Shown piece by piece: positions 11,534 to 19,046 of a stretch of DNA of 64,000 nt. The DNA lies in assembly GCF_001650495.1 (NCBI RefSeq), contig NZ_LWCS01000001.1, forward strand, positions 310,001-374,000, written 5' to 3'. Made by a program: the position numbers and the translations under genes. Below the pieces are notes generated by a model. It did not search any database and was not told where the DNA came from. It worked only from the letters and a program-made list of their open reading frames with translations. Position 1 is the first letter of the stretch. Each line of letters opens with the position of its first letter. This DNA is from Mycolicibacterium iranicum. GTDB taxonomy: Bacteria; Actinomycetota; Actinomycetes; Mycobacteriales; Mycobacteriaceae.

Positions 11534-12315
11534 CGTCCGCTCCGCATGTAGAGCTCGCCCTGCAGGGTGTGCGCGACCTGGATCGGGGTGCCGTACATGT
11601 GGGTCAGGAGTTCGGCGTCCACCACGCGGCCGATCGGGGCGTGGTGGGCGTGGCCGTCGAGCAGGTAGATGGCACTGTCGAGGGAATTCAGCAGCGGGTT
11701 CAGATCGTGTGCCACGACGAGGATGGTGACACCCAGCTCGGCCTTCAGGCGATCCAGGAGCACCACGATCTCGTGCTGATTACGGACGTCGAGCGACGCC
11801 AACGGCTCGTCGAGGATCAGCATTCTGGGCTTGGACACCAGCGCGCTGGCCACCGCGATCCGCTGCCGTTGCCCACCGGAGAGCTCCGACAAACGCCTGC
11901 TGGCAAAGCTTTGCGCCTCCACCCATCCGAGAGCTTCGTCGATGCGCTCGTGGTCGGCCGCGCTCAGGCGGGCGAACCCCCAACGCCTCCCGGTCAACCC
12001 GAGAGCAACAGCGTCCACGGCGCGAATCGCCTCCGCGGCGTCAGCGTCGTAACCCTGCGGAACGTAGCCGATCGTGTCGTTGCGCTCACCGGGCCGCTGC
12101 CCGTACACGGTGACCGATCCGGTGGCGATCGGCACCAGGCCCAAGATCACCTGCAGCAAGGTCGTCTTACCGGAACCGTTGGAACCGATGACCGCGACGA
12201 AACCGCCCGCAGGAACCTCGAACGTCGAATCGGACCAGACCGTGCGCCCTCCCCGCACGACGCTGACGCCGTCGAAAGTCAGCGCGGGTGCCGTCGCCGC
12301 CTCACGCGGTGACAC
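11530..12315 (-). CDS. znuC: Zinc ABC transporter ATPase ZnuC-type
   Basis: Cytoplasmic ATP-binding subunit of the import system, 261 residues. Walker A is GSNGSGKTT, the signature LSGGQRQRIA, Walker B MLILDEPLASLD, and the switch histidine lies in VVAHD. The GTG at 12315 is taken as start; a TTG three bases earlier is also possible. Either start overlaps the end of znuA (stop at 12302-12304), a sign of coupled translation. The last residues overlap znuB by the ATGA tetranucleotide. Confidence 0.9.
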   Translation of the reverse strand: MSPREAATAPALTFDGVSVVRGGRTVWSDSTFEVPAGGFVAVIGSNGSGKTTLLQVILGLVPIATGSVTVYGQRPGERNDTIGYVPQGYDADAAEAIRAVDAVALGLTGRRWGFARLSAADHERIDEALGWVEAQSFASRRLSELSGGQRQRIAVASALVSKPRMLILDEPLASLDVRNQHEIVVLLDRLKAELGVTILVVAHDLNPLLNSLDSAIYLLDGHAHHAPIGRVVDAELLTHMYGTPIQVAHTLQGELYMRSGR

Positions 12316-13366
12316 CAAGCGCCTTCGCGAGCGCGTCCAGCTGCGCGACCTGCCAGGTCTCGAACGAGGTCGTACCCGGGGGCAGCGTCTCGGTGACGTC
12401 GACCACCGGGATGCCCGCAGCCTCTGCGGCCGAGCGGATCTGCTCGGGAACCGAGCCTTCGGTCTGGGTGTTGTAGATCAGCACGTCTGCGCCTTTGGCG
12501 GCCAACAGCTGCAGGAAAGCATCCAGATCGGCCGGCGACGGATCGGTCTCGTTGGACGACGACACCTGATAACCCTCGGGGGTGACGTTCTGCATTCCGA
12601 TTGCCGCGGCCATGTCGTCGAACACACTCTCGGTAGCCACATAGCGCTTGCCTGCCGCTCCCGCCTTGAGGGCCGCGAGGGTGTCGTTGTACGGCTTCAT
12701 CGTCGTTTCGAACGCCGTGTGCTGTTCCTCGAAGTAGCCGGCCGCGTCGGGGGCCAGCTTGCCGAGCTCGGCGGTCACCGCTTCGGCGACTGCGGTCACG
12801 GTCGCAGGGTTGTACCAGACGTGGGGATTGCCTTCTCCCGCATGGTCGTGGCCGGCCTCTTCGCCGGCGTGGGCCGGGTCTTCGCCTTCGTGGTCGTGCC
12901 CCGCTTCGCCTTCGTGGTCGTGCCCCGCTTCGCCTTCGCGCCCCTCGGTGAGCTCGACTGCGCTGATCACCGGCGCGCTGGGCGCTGACGACGACGCCAG
13001 CTGCGAGGCCCACTCGTCGTAGTGCCCACCGTTGATGACGACGAACTGCGCCCCATCGAACTTCGCCGCATCTGACGGAGCGGGCTCATAGTCGTGCGGG
13101 TCGACAGACGAGCCGGCCAGGATGGTCGTCACGTCCGCGCAGGCACCCCCGAGCTGAGACACGATGCCGCCCCACTGATCGACGCTCGCGACGACCTTGA
13201 CGGGGTCCGTCGGGCATTCGCCCTGCGCCTGCGTCGACGACGACGACGAGGACGACGATCCTTCGGCCGATTGATCGCCACCGCCACAGGCGGACAGAGC
13301 GAGCGGGAGAACGACAGCCATGCTCGCCGCAAACATCTGCGGCCGACGGAGGAGAGGGGTCACCAC
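12302..13366 (-). CDS. znuA: Zinc-binding lipoprotein ZnuA-type
   Basis: Extracytoplasmic metal-binding component, 354 residues. It has a lipoprotein signal peptide with lipobox LSAC (Cys27) and a low-complexity serine linker. The cluster A-I fold follows, with metal-ligand candidates in DPHDYEPAPSD and GNPHVWYNP. Between them, at roughly residues 150-180, is a His/Asp/Glu loop with repeated GHDHEGE units, characteristic of zinc rather than manganese binders. The GTG start lies two bases from a Zur-like box at 13368-13388, and a second, stronger box sits 57 bp upstream, shared with the divergent GTPase gene. It heads the znuACB operon. Confidence 0.92.
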   Translation of the reverse strand: MVTPLLRRPQMFAASMAVVLPLALSACGGGDQSAEGSSSSSSSSTQAQGECPTDPVKVVASVDQWGGIVSQLGGACADVTTILAGSSVDPHDYEPAPSDAAKFDGAQFVVINGGHYDEWASQLASSSAPSAPVISAVELTEGREGEAGHDHEGEAGHDHEGEDPAHAGEEAGHDHAGEGNPHVWYNPATVTAVAEAVTAELGKLAPDAAGYFEEQHTAFETTMKPYNDTLAALKAGAAGKRYVATESVFDDMAAAIGMQNVTPEGYQVSSSNETDPSPADLDAFLQLLAAKGADVLIYNTQTEGSVPEQIRSAAEAAGIPVVDVTETLPPGTTSFETWQVAQLDALAKALGVTA

Positions 13367-13367
13367 G

Positions 13368-13388
13368 CAACGATAACCGTTTTCATGT
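13368..13388 (-). promoter_or_regulatory. Zur-like box adjoining znuA start
   Basis: On the minus strand the core reads ATGAAAACGGTTATCGTT, a degenerate version of the TGAAAAnnnTTTTCA Zur core. It abuts the znuA start codon, where bound repressor would block a leaderless or short-leader transcript. It is weaker than the box at 13423-13443. Confidence 0.5.
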
Positions 13389-13422
13389 CAGCGTGCGACG
13401 ATCGGACCCTCCTGGACGGGCT

Positions 13423-13443
13423 TAATGAAAATCATTATCATTA
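13423..13443. promoter_or_regulatory. Zur box between znuA and the COG0523 gene
   Basis: Core ATGAAAATCATTATCAT within a 21-bp imperfect palindrome flanked by TTA/TAA. It ends 4 bp before the COG0523 ATG and 57 bp from znuA. This is one of the best fits in the window to the mycobacterial Zur operator. Confidence 0.82.
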
Positions 13444-13447
13444 AGCC

Positions 13448-14593
13448 ATGACTACGTCCGCGCCGCTCCTGCCTGTCACCGTGCTCTCCGGATTCCTGGG
13501 TGCGGGCAAGACGACCCTGCTCAATCACATTCTCGCGAACCGCGAAGGCCGGCGCGTCGCCGTGATCGTCAACGACATGAGCGAGGTGAACATCGACGCG
13601 GCACTGGTCGCCGGGCAGGGACACCTCGACCGCACCCAGGAGAAGCTTGTCGAACTCACCAACGGTTGCATCTGCTGCACGCTGCGCGAGGACCTCGTCG
13701 AGGCCGTCGGCGCGCTGGCCCGTCAGAACCGATTCGACCAGCTCGTCATCGAATCGACCGGCATCTCCGAGCCGATGCCGGTGGCCGCAACGTTCAGCTG
13801 GGAGTTCGAGGACGGCTCCAGCCTCGGCCAGTTGGCCCGCCTCGACACCCTCGTCACCGTGGTGGACGCATCGACATTCCTGTCAGAGATCGCCCGCGGC
13901 GAGGCTCTCGCCGACCGCGAGATGAGCGCGGGCGAGGGCGACGCGCGCAGCATCTCGGATCTGCTCGTCGACCAAGTCGAGTTCGCCGACGTGATCCTGG
14001 TGAACAAGACCGACCTGGTCAACGAGGCCACGTTGGGCACGGTGGAGACGCTCCTGCGGCGTCTGAACCCGAAAGCGAACCTCATCCGCACCGATCACGG
14101 AAAGGTCGACATCGGAGCCGTCCTCGACACGGGTCTGTTCGACCCGGTCCTCGCCGCCGAGGCGCCGGGATGGGACGAGGAGATCGCCGACGGGCACACC
14201 CCCGAGACCGAGGAGTACGGCATCAGCTCGATGACATTCCGGTCAGACCGTCCTTTCCACCCGCAACGCCTCGCCGACGCGCTCGCCAAGACGACCAGGG
14301 TGTTGCGCAGCAAGGGATTCTGCTGGATCGCGTCCCGACCGACCATCGCGGCGATCTGGTCGCAGGCAGGACCCAATCTCGTGATCGAGCCCGCCCAGTA
14401 CTGGTCGTCGACCGACATCGCGCCCGGCCAGGAGATCGTATTCATCGGCGTGAACCTCGATCGTGCCAAAGTTCAGCGGCTGCTCACCGGTGCGCTGCTG
14501 ACCGAGGCCGAGTTCGAGGCCGGCGAGAAAGTCTGGCAGAACTACCCCGACCCCCTGCCGGCATGGGGAATCACGCACAGTCATTCGCACTAG
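13448..14593 (+). CDS. COG0523 (CobW/ZigA-like) zinc-metallochaperone GTPase
   Basis: G3E-family GTPase of 381 residues, probably a zinc chaperone used when zinc is scarce. The P-loop GFLGAGKT is at residues 15-22, the family metal site CICC is at Cys74/76/77, and the nucleotide-specificity motif is VNKTD. The C-terminal CobW domain ends in a short THSHSH tail that may bind metal. It is divergent from znuA and starts 4 bp after a Zur box, which argues for zinc starvation as its trigger; there is hardly any leader, so a leaderless mRNA is likely. Its client protein is not identifiable from context. Confidence 0.9.
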   Translation: MTTSAPLLPVTVLSGFLGAGKTTLLNHILANREGRRVAVIVNDMSEVNIDAALVAGQGHLDRTQEKLVELTNGCICCTLREDLVEAVGALARQNRFDQLVIESTGISEPMPVAATFSWEFEDGSSLGQLARLDTLVTVVDASTFLSEIARGEALADREMSAGEGDARSISDLLVDQVEFADVILVNKTDLVNEATLGTVETLLRRLNPKANLIRTDHGKVDIGAVLDTGLFDPVLAAEAPGWDEEIADGHTPETEEYGISSMTFRSDRPFHPQRLADALAKTTRVLRSKGFCWIASRPTIAAIWSQAGPNLVIEPAQYWSSTDIAPGQEIVFIGVNLDRAKVQRLLTGALLTEAEFEAGEKVWQNYPDPLPAWGITHSHSH

Positions 14594-14675
14594 CCCGTTG
14601 ACGATTCGCAATCGAGCTCGGTCGCAGGCGTCGGAAATCACGCTCTTGCCGCGATGACGCTGCCAAGAAGCGCGA

Positions 14676-15536
14676 TCAGATCCCCAGCTTGAGAGACGCC
14701 CCCGCGTCGACGAAGAGCTGTTGGCCTGTGACATAACGTGATTCATCCGAGGCGAGGTAGACCACGGCATGTGAGATGTCCGCTGCTTGCACGTAGGGAA
14801 TCGGCATCGCCTGCATGAACGGGAAGGTCACCTCGGCGTCCTCACGGGTCGGCTCCGGCAGGTCCGGCCGAAACGTCCTGTACATCGCCGAGTTTTGCAG
14901 CATGTCGGTGTCGACATTCGTCGGATGGATCGCGTTCACCCTGATCAGACTCGGACCCATCGTCAGGGCCAGGGAGCGGGTGTAGTCACGGACCATCTTC
15001 TTGGCCAACCCGTATCCGTCGCCACCGGGTCCCTGCAGACCTCCCATACCGTTCACCCCACCTGCCTGGGGGACCAGGCCCGCCACGGATCCGGTGATGA
15101 TCACCGAACCACCTGCGGTCAGGTGGGACAGTGCGACATGAACCGTGTTGACCACACCGACGAAGTCGACATCGAAGGCGTCGGCGAAGCCCTGGACGGG
15201 AACGTCGTTGCCCAGCGGGCAGATTCCCGCATTCGCGACGACGACATGCAGTCCTCCGAGCTCGGCCACGGCGTTGTCGAGAAACTTCTTCAGGCTGACA
15301 CGGTCACGCACATCGACCTGTCCCGCGATCGCCCGCCTTCCCGACTTCTCGACGAGCCGCACCGTCTCATCGAGGTCCTCCTTCGTTGCGAGCGGATAGG
15401 CATTGGTGTCGATGTCCGCACCGATGTCGACGATCACCAAGTCCGCCCCTTCGTCGGCCAGATGGACCGCGTGGCTACGTCCTTGCCCGCGCGCCGCACC
15501 CGTGACAAACGCGACCTTGCCGGTCATCCGACCCAT
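14676..15536 (-). CDS. Mycofactocin-coupled-type SDR oxidoreductase
   Basis: Short-chain dehydrogenase of 286 residues. The cofactor motif TGAARGQG is at 12-19, NAG at 102-104, and the catalytic set Ser150-Tyr175-Lys179 is intact. The RGQGRSHA wording and the insert around residues 35-65 match the mycofactocin-associated SDR group, which holds NAD(H) tightly and re-oxidises it through mycofactocin; this is family inference and no mycofactocin genes are in the window. ATG 15536 has AAGGGG upstream and is preferred to an extension upstream. A Zur-like box lies 17 bp before the start, unusual for an SDR. Substrate unknown. Confidence 0.87.
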   Translation of the reverse strand: MGRMTGKVAFVTGAARGQGRSHAVHLADEGADLVIVDIGADIDTNAYPLATKEDLDETVRLVEKSGRRAIAGQVDVRDRVSLKKFLDNAVAELGGLHVVVANAGICPLGNDVPVQGFADAFDVDFVGVVNTVHVALSHLTAGGSVIITGSVAGLVPQAGGVNGMGGLQGPGGDGYGLAKKMVRDYTRSLALTMGPSLIRVNAIHPTNVDTDMLQNSAMYRTFRPDLPEPTREDAEVTFPFMQAMPIPYVQAADISHAVVYLASDESRYVTGQQLFVDAGASLKLGI

Positions 15537-15552
15537 GTTTTGACCCCTTACT

Positions 15553-15573
15553 AGATGAAAACGATTTTCGACA
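15553..15573. promoter_or_regulatory. Zur-like box upstream of the SDR
   Basis: Core ATGAAAACGATTTTCGA keeps both TGAAAA and TTTTC half-sites of the Zur operator. It is 17-37 bp upstream of the SDR ATG at 15536, a repressor position. The Cys-rich gene starts 69 bp away on the other side. Confidence 0.68.
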
Positions 15574-15608
15574 ACCACCGTGCCAGCACTGTAACCTCAT
15601 TCGAGAGT

Positions 15609-15629
15609 TACTGAAAACCGTTCCCAATA
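15609..15629. promoter_or_regulatory. Weak Zur-like box upstream of the Cys-rich gene
   Basis: Reads TACTGAAAACCGTTCCCA then ATA: the left TGAAAA half-site is intact, the right half-site degenerate. It ends 12 bp before the ATG at 15642. Alone it would not be convincing; its position makes it worth listing. Confidence 0.4.
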
Positions 15630-15641
15630 AGGTGAGGCAGA

Positions 15642-16028
15642 ATGCGGCCAGACGGCGCCTACACTGATCGCGCGTTCACCGTTGCGGCCTGCACCGCATG
15701 TTCCGTTGACGCCGATCATCCTCTGCTGCCCAAATTGCAAGCGACCGTTCGCCAATGCCCCCATGCGGTCCTGGTGGTGACCGAGTGTCTTCTCGGGACG
15801 ATCACATGTTCCACCGCGAATCCCGGACCCGGCGTCATGCTTCTGCTGCAACCGTGCACAGTCGACCGCGTCCCGTTGGCATCCGTCCGATGGATAGGCC
15901 CGGTGTGCGACGAGGCCGACGCCGACGAGATCTGCTCGTGGATAGCCGCCGGCGAATGGGATGTGACCACCTTGTCGCCGCAGCTGCGTGCCGACGTGAA
16001 CCTGGTCAGGTCGTCCCGCCTGAACTGA
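15642..16028 (+). CDS. Unrecognised eight-cysteine small protein
   Basis: A 128-residue soluble protein that I do not recognise. Eight cysteines stand at 17, 20, 39, 49, 56, 72, 89 and 98. They include a CTAC pair near the N-terminus, QCPHAVLVVTECLLG and LLQPCTVDRVP. The alternation of strands and helices with a CxxC start is compatible with a thioredoxin-like ferredoxin or a metal-binding protein, but no motif settles it. ATG 15642 has GGTGAGG a few bases upstream. It is divergent from the SDR, convergent with the rhodanese gene (4-bp gap) and preceded by a weak Zur-like box, so a role in zinc or iron-sulfur handling during zinc starvation is a guess. Confidence 0.72.
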   Translation: MRPDGAYTDRAFTVAACTACSVDADHPLLPKLQATVRQCPHAVLVVTECLLGTITCSTANPGPGVMLLLQPCTVDRVPLASVRWIGPVCDEADADEICSWIAAGEWDVTTLSPQLRADVNLVRSSRLN

Positions 16029-16032
16029 GGAG

Positions 16033-16872
16033 CTACTCTCCGGTCGCGACGGGGCGGGAGGGATCCCCGCTCCACTGCGACCAAGACCCTGGAAACAGGG
16101 CTGCGGCTTGGCCTTTCGCATACAGCGCGGCGACCGCCACCGCCGCGGTGACACCCGAGCCGCAGTAGACGCCGACATCGGCGTCGTCCAATTGCGCAAA
16201 GTACTTCCGCAACTGCGATTCGGACACGAAGGTGCCGTCGGACGCGAGCAGATCGGTACTCGGCGCATTGCGGGCGCCCGGGATGTGCCCGGCCACCGGA
16301 TCGACCGGCTCGACCTCCCCGCGGAAGCGCTCCGGCGCTCTCGCGTCGATCAACACGCCGCCAAAGTCCGCCAGCTCCTCAGCCGACAGAGTCGGCAACG
16401 CACCGTGGTACAGATCGTCGAATCGCACCGTCACATCACCCGGAGCCACAGTGGTCCAACCCTTTTCGAGCTCACCACCCTGCGCGGTCCACGCGGGCAA
16501 GCCGCCGTCGAGGATCTTGACGTCGGTGATCCCGGCCGCGGTCAGTACCCACCACGCCCGTGCCGAGCCCGCCCGGTTCCAATCGTCATAGACGACGGTC
16601 GGCACACCGGACCGAAGTCCCCATCGACGTGCCGCCTGCTGCAGCGAACTTCCCGACGGCAGTGGGTGACGACCGCGGCCTGTGACGCCGTGGTCGGACA
16701 GTTCGTCGTCAAGAGAGACGTACACCGCGCCAGGGACATGCCCGCGGGTGTACGCCTCCCTCCCGTCCGGTTCCGTCAGCTGCCAACGCACGTCCAGCAC
16801 GTGCACAGGACGATCTCTGGCTATCAGTTCCGCCAGTTCGCCTGCGGTGACCAAGATGTCAGTACGAGACAT
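16033..16872 (-). CDS. Rhodanese-type sulfurtransferase (SseA/mercaptopyruvate type)
   Basis: Tandem rhodanese protein of 279 residues: an inactive N-terminal module (about 5-130) and a catalytic C-terminal module. The active-site loop CGSGVTA carries Cys237; this loop is typical of 3-mercaptopyruvate sulfurtransferases rather than thiosulfate:cyanide rhodaneses. It transfers sulfane sulfur in the cytosol. The gene starts 19 bp after aztD on the same strand, so it looks like the last gene of the azt operon, an association not explained by known zinc transport. Confidence 0.88.
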   Translation of the reverse strand: MSRTDILVTAGELAELIARDRPVHVLDVRWQLTEPDGREAYTRGHVPGAVYVSLDDELSDHGVTGRGRHPLPSGSSLQQAARRWGLRSGVPTVVYDDWNRAGSARAWWVLTAAGITDVKILDGGLPAWTAQGGELEKGWTTVAPGDVTVRFDDLYHGALPTLSAEELADFGGVLIDARAPERFRGEVEPVDPVAGHIPGARNAPSTDLLASDGTFVSESQLRKYFAQLDDADVGVYCGSGVTAAVAVAALYAKGQAAALFPGSWSQWSGDPSRPVATGE

Positions 16873-16891
16873 CCACCCATCGTGCCACCCA

Positions 16892-18094
16892 TCAGTGGTG
16901 GTGGCCGACAGCTCCGCTCAGCTCGTTCGGCGTCTGGTCCAGGGTCACCGACTCGGTCACTGTGCCGGCCTGCAGGTCGACCAGGTGGATCTGTTTGGTG
17001 GCGGGATCCGAGACGTAGACCGCGTCCTCACGGGTGAAGACGGTCGGGCGCGGATCCTGCCAGTCCTCGGGTTCGGTCCAGGCGCCGGTGACGTCGATGG
17101 TCTTGATCTGGGCGCCGTTCACGGGATCGAACACATAGAGCTTGCCGTCGGTACCGAGCACCAAGGCCTCGGCTTGCGGGCCGCGCGCCAGAGAACGGAA
17201 GCTGTAGCTGACCGACGGCGGCAGCTGCACGATCTGCATCTGGTCGGTGGCGGTGTTGATCAGCGCGACCTGCTCGGGCCGCTCGAATTCGGCGTCGGCA
17301 TCGATGTACATGTCTCCGAGCGCGACGGGCGAGTCGTCGTGGCCCTTCGAGGTGCCGATCGCACCATACGGCGTCGGGCTCGCGATCTTGGTGAACTTTC
17401 CGTTCGCGTACTCCAACGCGCCGTTCTCGCAACCGAAGACGACGACTTCGTCGGCGACCACGGTCTCTCCGTGCAAGCCGGGGCAGTCCTCGCTGCGCGC
17501 GATCTCGCGATCACCCTGCAGCGCAACGGCACCGGTTCGTGTGTCGGGATTTCCGAGGCTGTGCACGAGGGTCCCGTCGGACAGGATCACCGCGACGCCG
17601 TGGTGTGCCTCCGGGGTCTTGAAGCTCTCCGTCTCGGGCATGCCCCCCTCCTCGAGTGCATGCGGGTCAAATGCCGTGATCTCTCCCGAGCCGTCGGCGA
17701 ACAGCACCGTGTGCTCGCCGTGGGGCACGACGTGACCAGGTTTGGCCGCGGGGAACGTCTCGTCGGTCAGCTGCCCACCCGCGGCGTCGAGGACCCGGAA
17801 ACCGTCGTCGGTGGTCACGAGCACATGCCCCTCATCGCCGGCGGGATTGACCCGCAGGAAACCGTCCAGAGGAATGTCCTGGGTGACCTCCAGCGTCTCC
17901 CCGTTGAGGATGTAGAGCCCGCCGTCATAGGTCACGGCAAGCGGTTCGGGCGTCGGTGCGCTCTGCGCCGGGGACGGCGACGTCTCAGCGCTTTCGCTGC
18001 TTTGCGCGTTGTCACCACCTGATGAACAGGCCGCCAGCATTGCCGCCGCACATGACAGCGTGCCGATGCGGTACAGCCACCGCGGATCAGACAT
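16892..18094 (-). CDS. aztD: AztD-like periplasmic zinc metallochaperone (copy 1)
   Basis: Lipoprotein of 400 residues, lipobox LAAC with Cys23, an S/P-rich linker, then a beta-propeller made of repeated WD-like strands (YDGGLYILNGETLEV, GHVLVTTDDGFRVLD, DGKLYVFDPVNG). This is the AztD family, characterised in Paracoccus, where it delivers zinc to the AztC binding protein. Metal-ligand candidates are GHVVPHGEH, the HH of EAHHGVAV and a C-terminal GHHH. It lies 37 bp downstream of aztC, with SD AAGGAG before the ATG. A close paralogue lies at 24420-25610. Confidence 0.85.
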   Translation of the reverse strand: MSDPRWLYRIGTLSCAAAMLAACSSGGDNAQSSESAETSPSPAQSAPTPEPLAVTYDGGLYILNGETLEVTQDIPLDGFLRVNPAGDEGHVLVTTDDGFRVLDAAGGQLTDETFPAAKPGHVVPHGEHTVLFADGSGEITAFDPHALEEGGMPETESFKTPEAHHGVAVILSDGTLVHSLGNPDTRTGAVALQGDREIARSEDCPGLHGETVVADEVVVFGCENGALEYANGKFTKIASPTPYGAIGTSKGHDDSPVALGDMYIDADAEFERPEQVALINTATDQMQIVQLPPSVSYSFRSLARGPQAEALVLGTDGKLYVFDPVNGAQIKTIDVTGAWTEPEDWQDPRPTVFTREDAVYVSDPATKQIHLVDLQAGTVTESVTLDQTPNELSGAVGHHH

Positions 18095-18131
18095 TTTCGC
18101 TCCTTCCGAGCTTGATGAGTGTGGCCCGCGC

Positions 18132-19046
18132 CTACCGCAGACCTGTGACGATGGCGTCGGTGTTGGCGCGCATCATGTCGAGGTAGGTGGCACCGGGAGT
18201 GCCCGGCGGACTGAGCGATTCGCTGTAGAGCGAGACGATCTTGACGTCGATGCCCGCGTCTTCGGCGAGCACGCGGGCCAGCCGGTCCGGCTGTGACGAG
18301 TCGATGAAAATCGCAGGTACGCGCGAGGATTGGATTGCGCCGACGAGCGACTGCAGGTCTGAGGCGCTCGGCGCGGCAAGCGTGGTGCCACTGGGAACCA
18401 CAGCGCCGATCACCTCGAAGCCGAACCGCTCGGCGAGATAACCCAGCACGTGGTGATTGGTCACCAGCTTCCGGCGCTGCTCCGGTATCGAGCCGAACCC
18501 GTCCTCCATCGCGGTGTCGAGTTCACGCAGCTGTGCGCGGTAATCCTCCGCATTCCGCGACACCGCATCGCTGTCGATGCCGCCCACCCGTTCCAGGATC
18601 GTCTTCTCGATCACGTCGACGGCACTGATCATGCGCTCGGGATCCGTCCAGAAATGTGGATCCGGTGTGCCCGCACTGTCGCCTTCGCTGTAACGCATCG
18701 GATTGATGTGATCGCCGACCGCCAGAGTCGGAACACCCTGACTTTCCGCGCTTTCCACGTTGCGGATCACGTTCTCTTCCAGGCCGAGCCCGTTGTAGAC
18801 GATGAGGCCCGCGGCACCCATCGACGCGGCGTCTTGAGCCGAGACACCGAAGGAGTGTGGATCGGCGTTGGGCTGCATCAAGACCCGTACGTCGGCGGTA
18901 TCGCCGACGATATTGCGCACGACGTCACCGAGAATGTTGGTGGTCACCACGATCTCGCCGCTACCGGCCGCCGGGGTGCCGCCGCAGGCCCCCGTGAGTG
19001 CGGCGGCCACAAAGGCGACGGCCCAGACGACGACGCGACGGGTCAT
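18132..19046 (-). CDS. aztC: AztC-like zinc-binding lipoprotein
   Basis: Cluster A-I solute-binding protein of 304 residues, lipobox TGAC (Cys21). Metal ligands are suggested by ADPHSFGVS, PDPHFWTDPERM and TNHHVLGYLAERFG, and a C-terminal aspartate region FIDSSQPDRLA. It has only a short, non-His-rich loop where ZnuA has GHDH repeats, as expected of an AztC that receives zinc from AztD. Its ATG overlaps the stop of the permease-propeller gene (ATGA). Zinc specificity is inferred from AztD and the upstream Zur box. Confidence 0.87.
   Translation of the reverse strand: MTRRVVVWAVAFVAAALTGACGGTPAAGSGEIVVTTNILGDVVRNIVGDTADVRVLMQPNADPHSFGVSAQDAASMGAAGLIVYNGLGLEENVIRNVESAESQGVPTLAVGDHINPMRYSEGDSAGTPDPHFWTDPERMISAVDVIEKTILERVGGIDSDAVSRNAEDYRAQLRELDTAMEDGFGSIPEQRRKLVTNHHVLGYLAERFGFEVIGAVVPSGTTLAAPSASDLQSLVGAIQSSRVPAIFIDSSQPDRLARVLAEDAGIDVKIVSLYSESLSPPGTPGATYLDMMRANTDAIVTGLR

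Noticed and set aside
12850..12990. Short repeated segments (GHDHEGE coding) suggesting a CRISPR-like array
   Set aside because: These are imperfect codon-level repeats in the ZnuA His-rich loop without spacers; no CRISPR array exists in the window.
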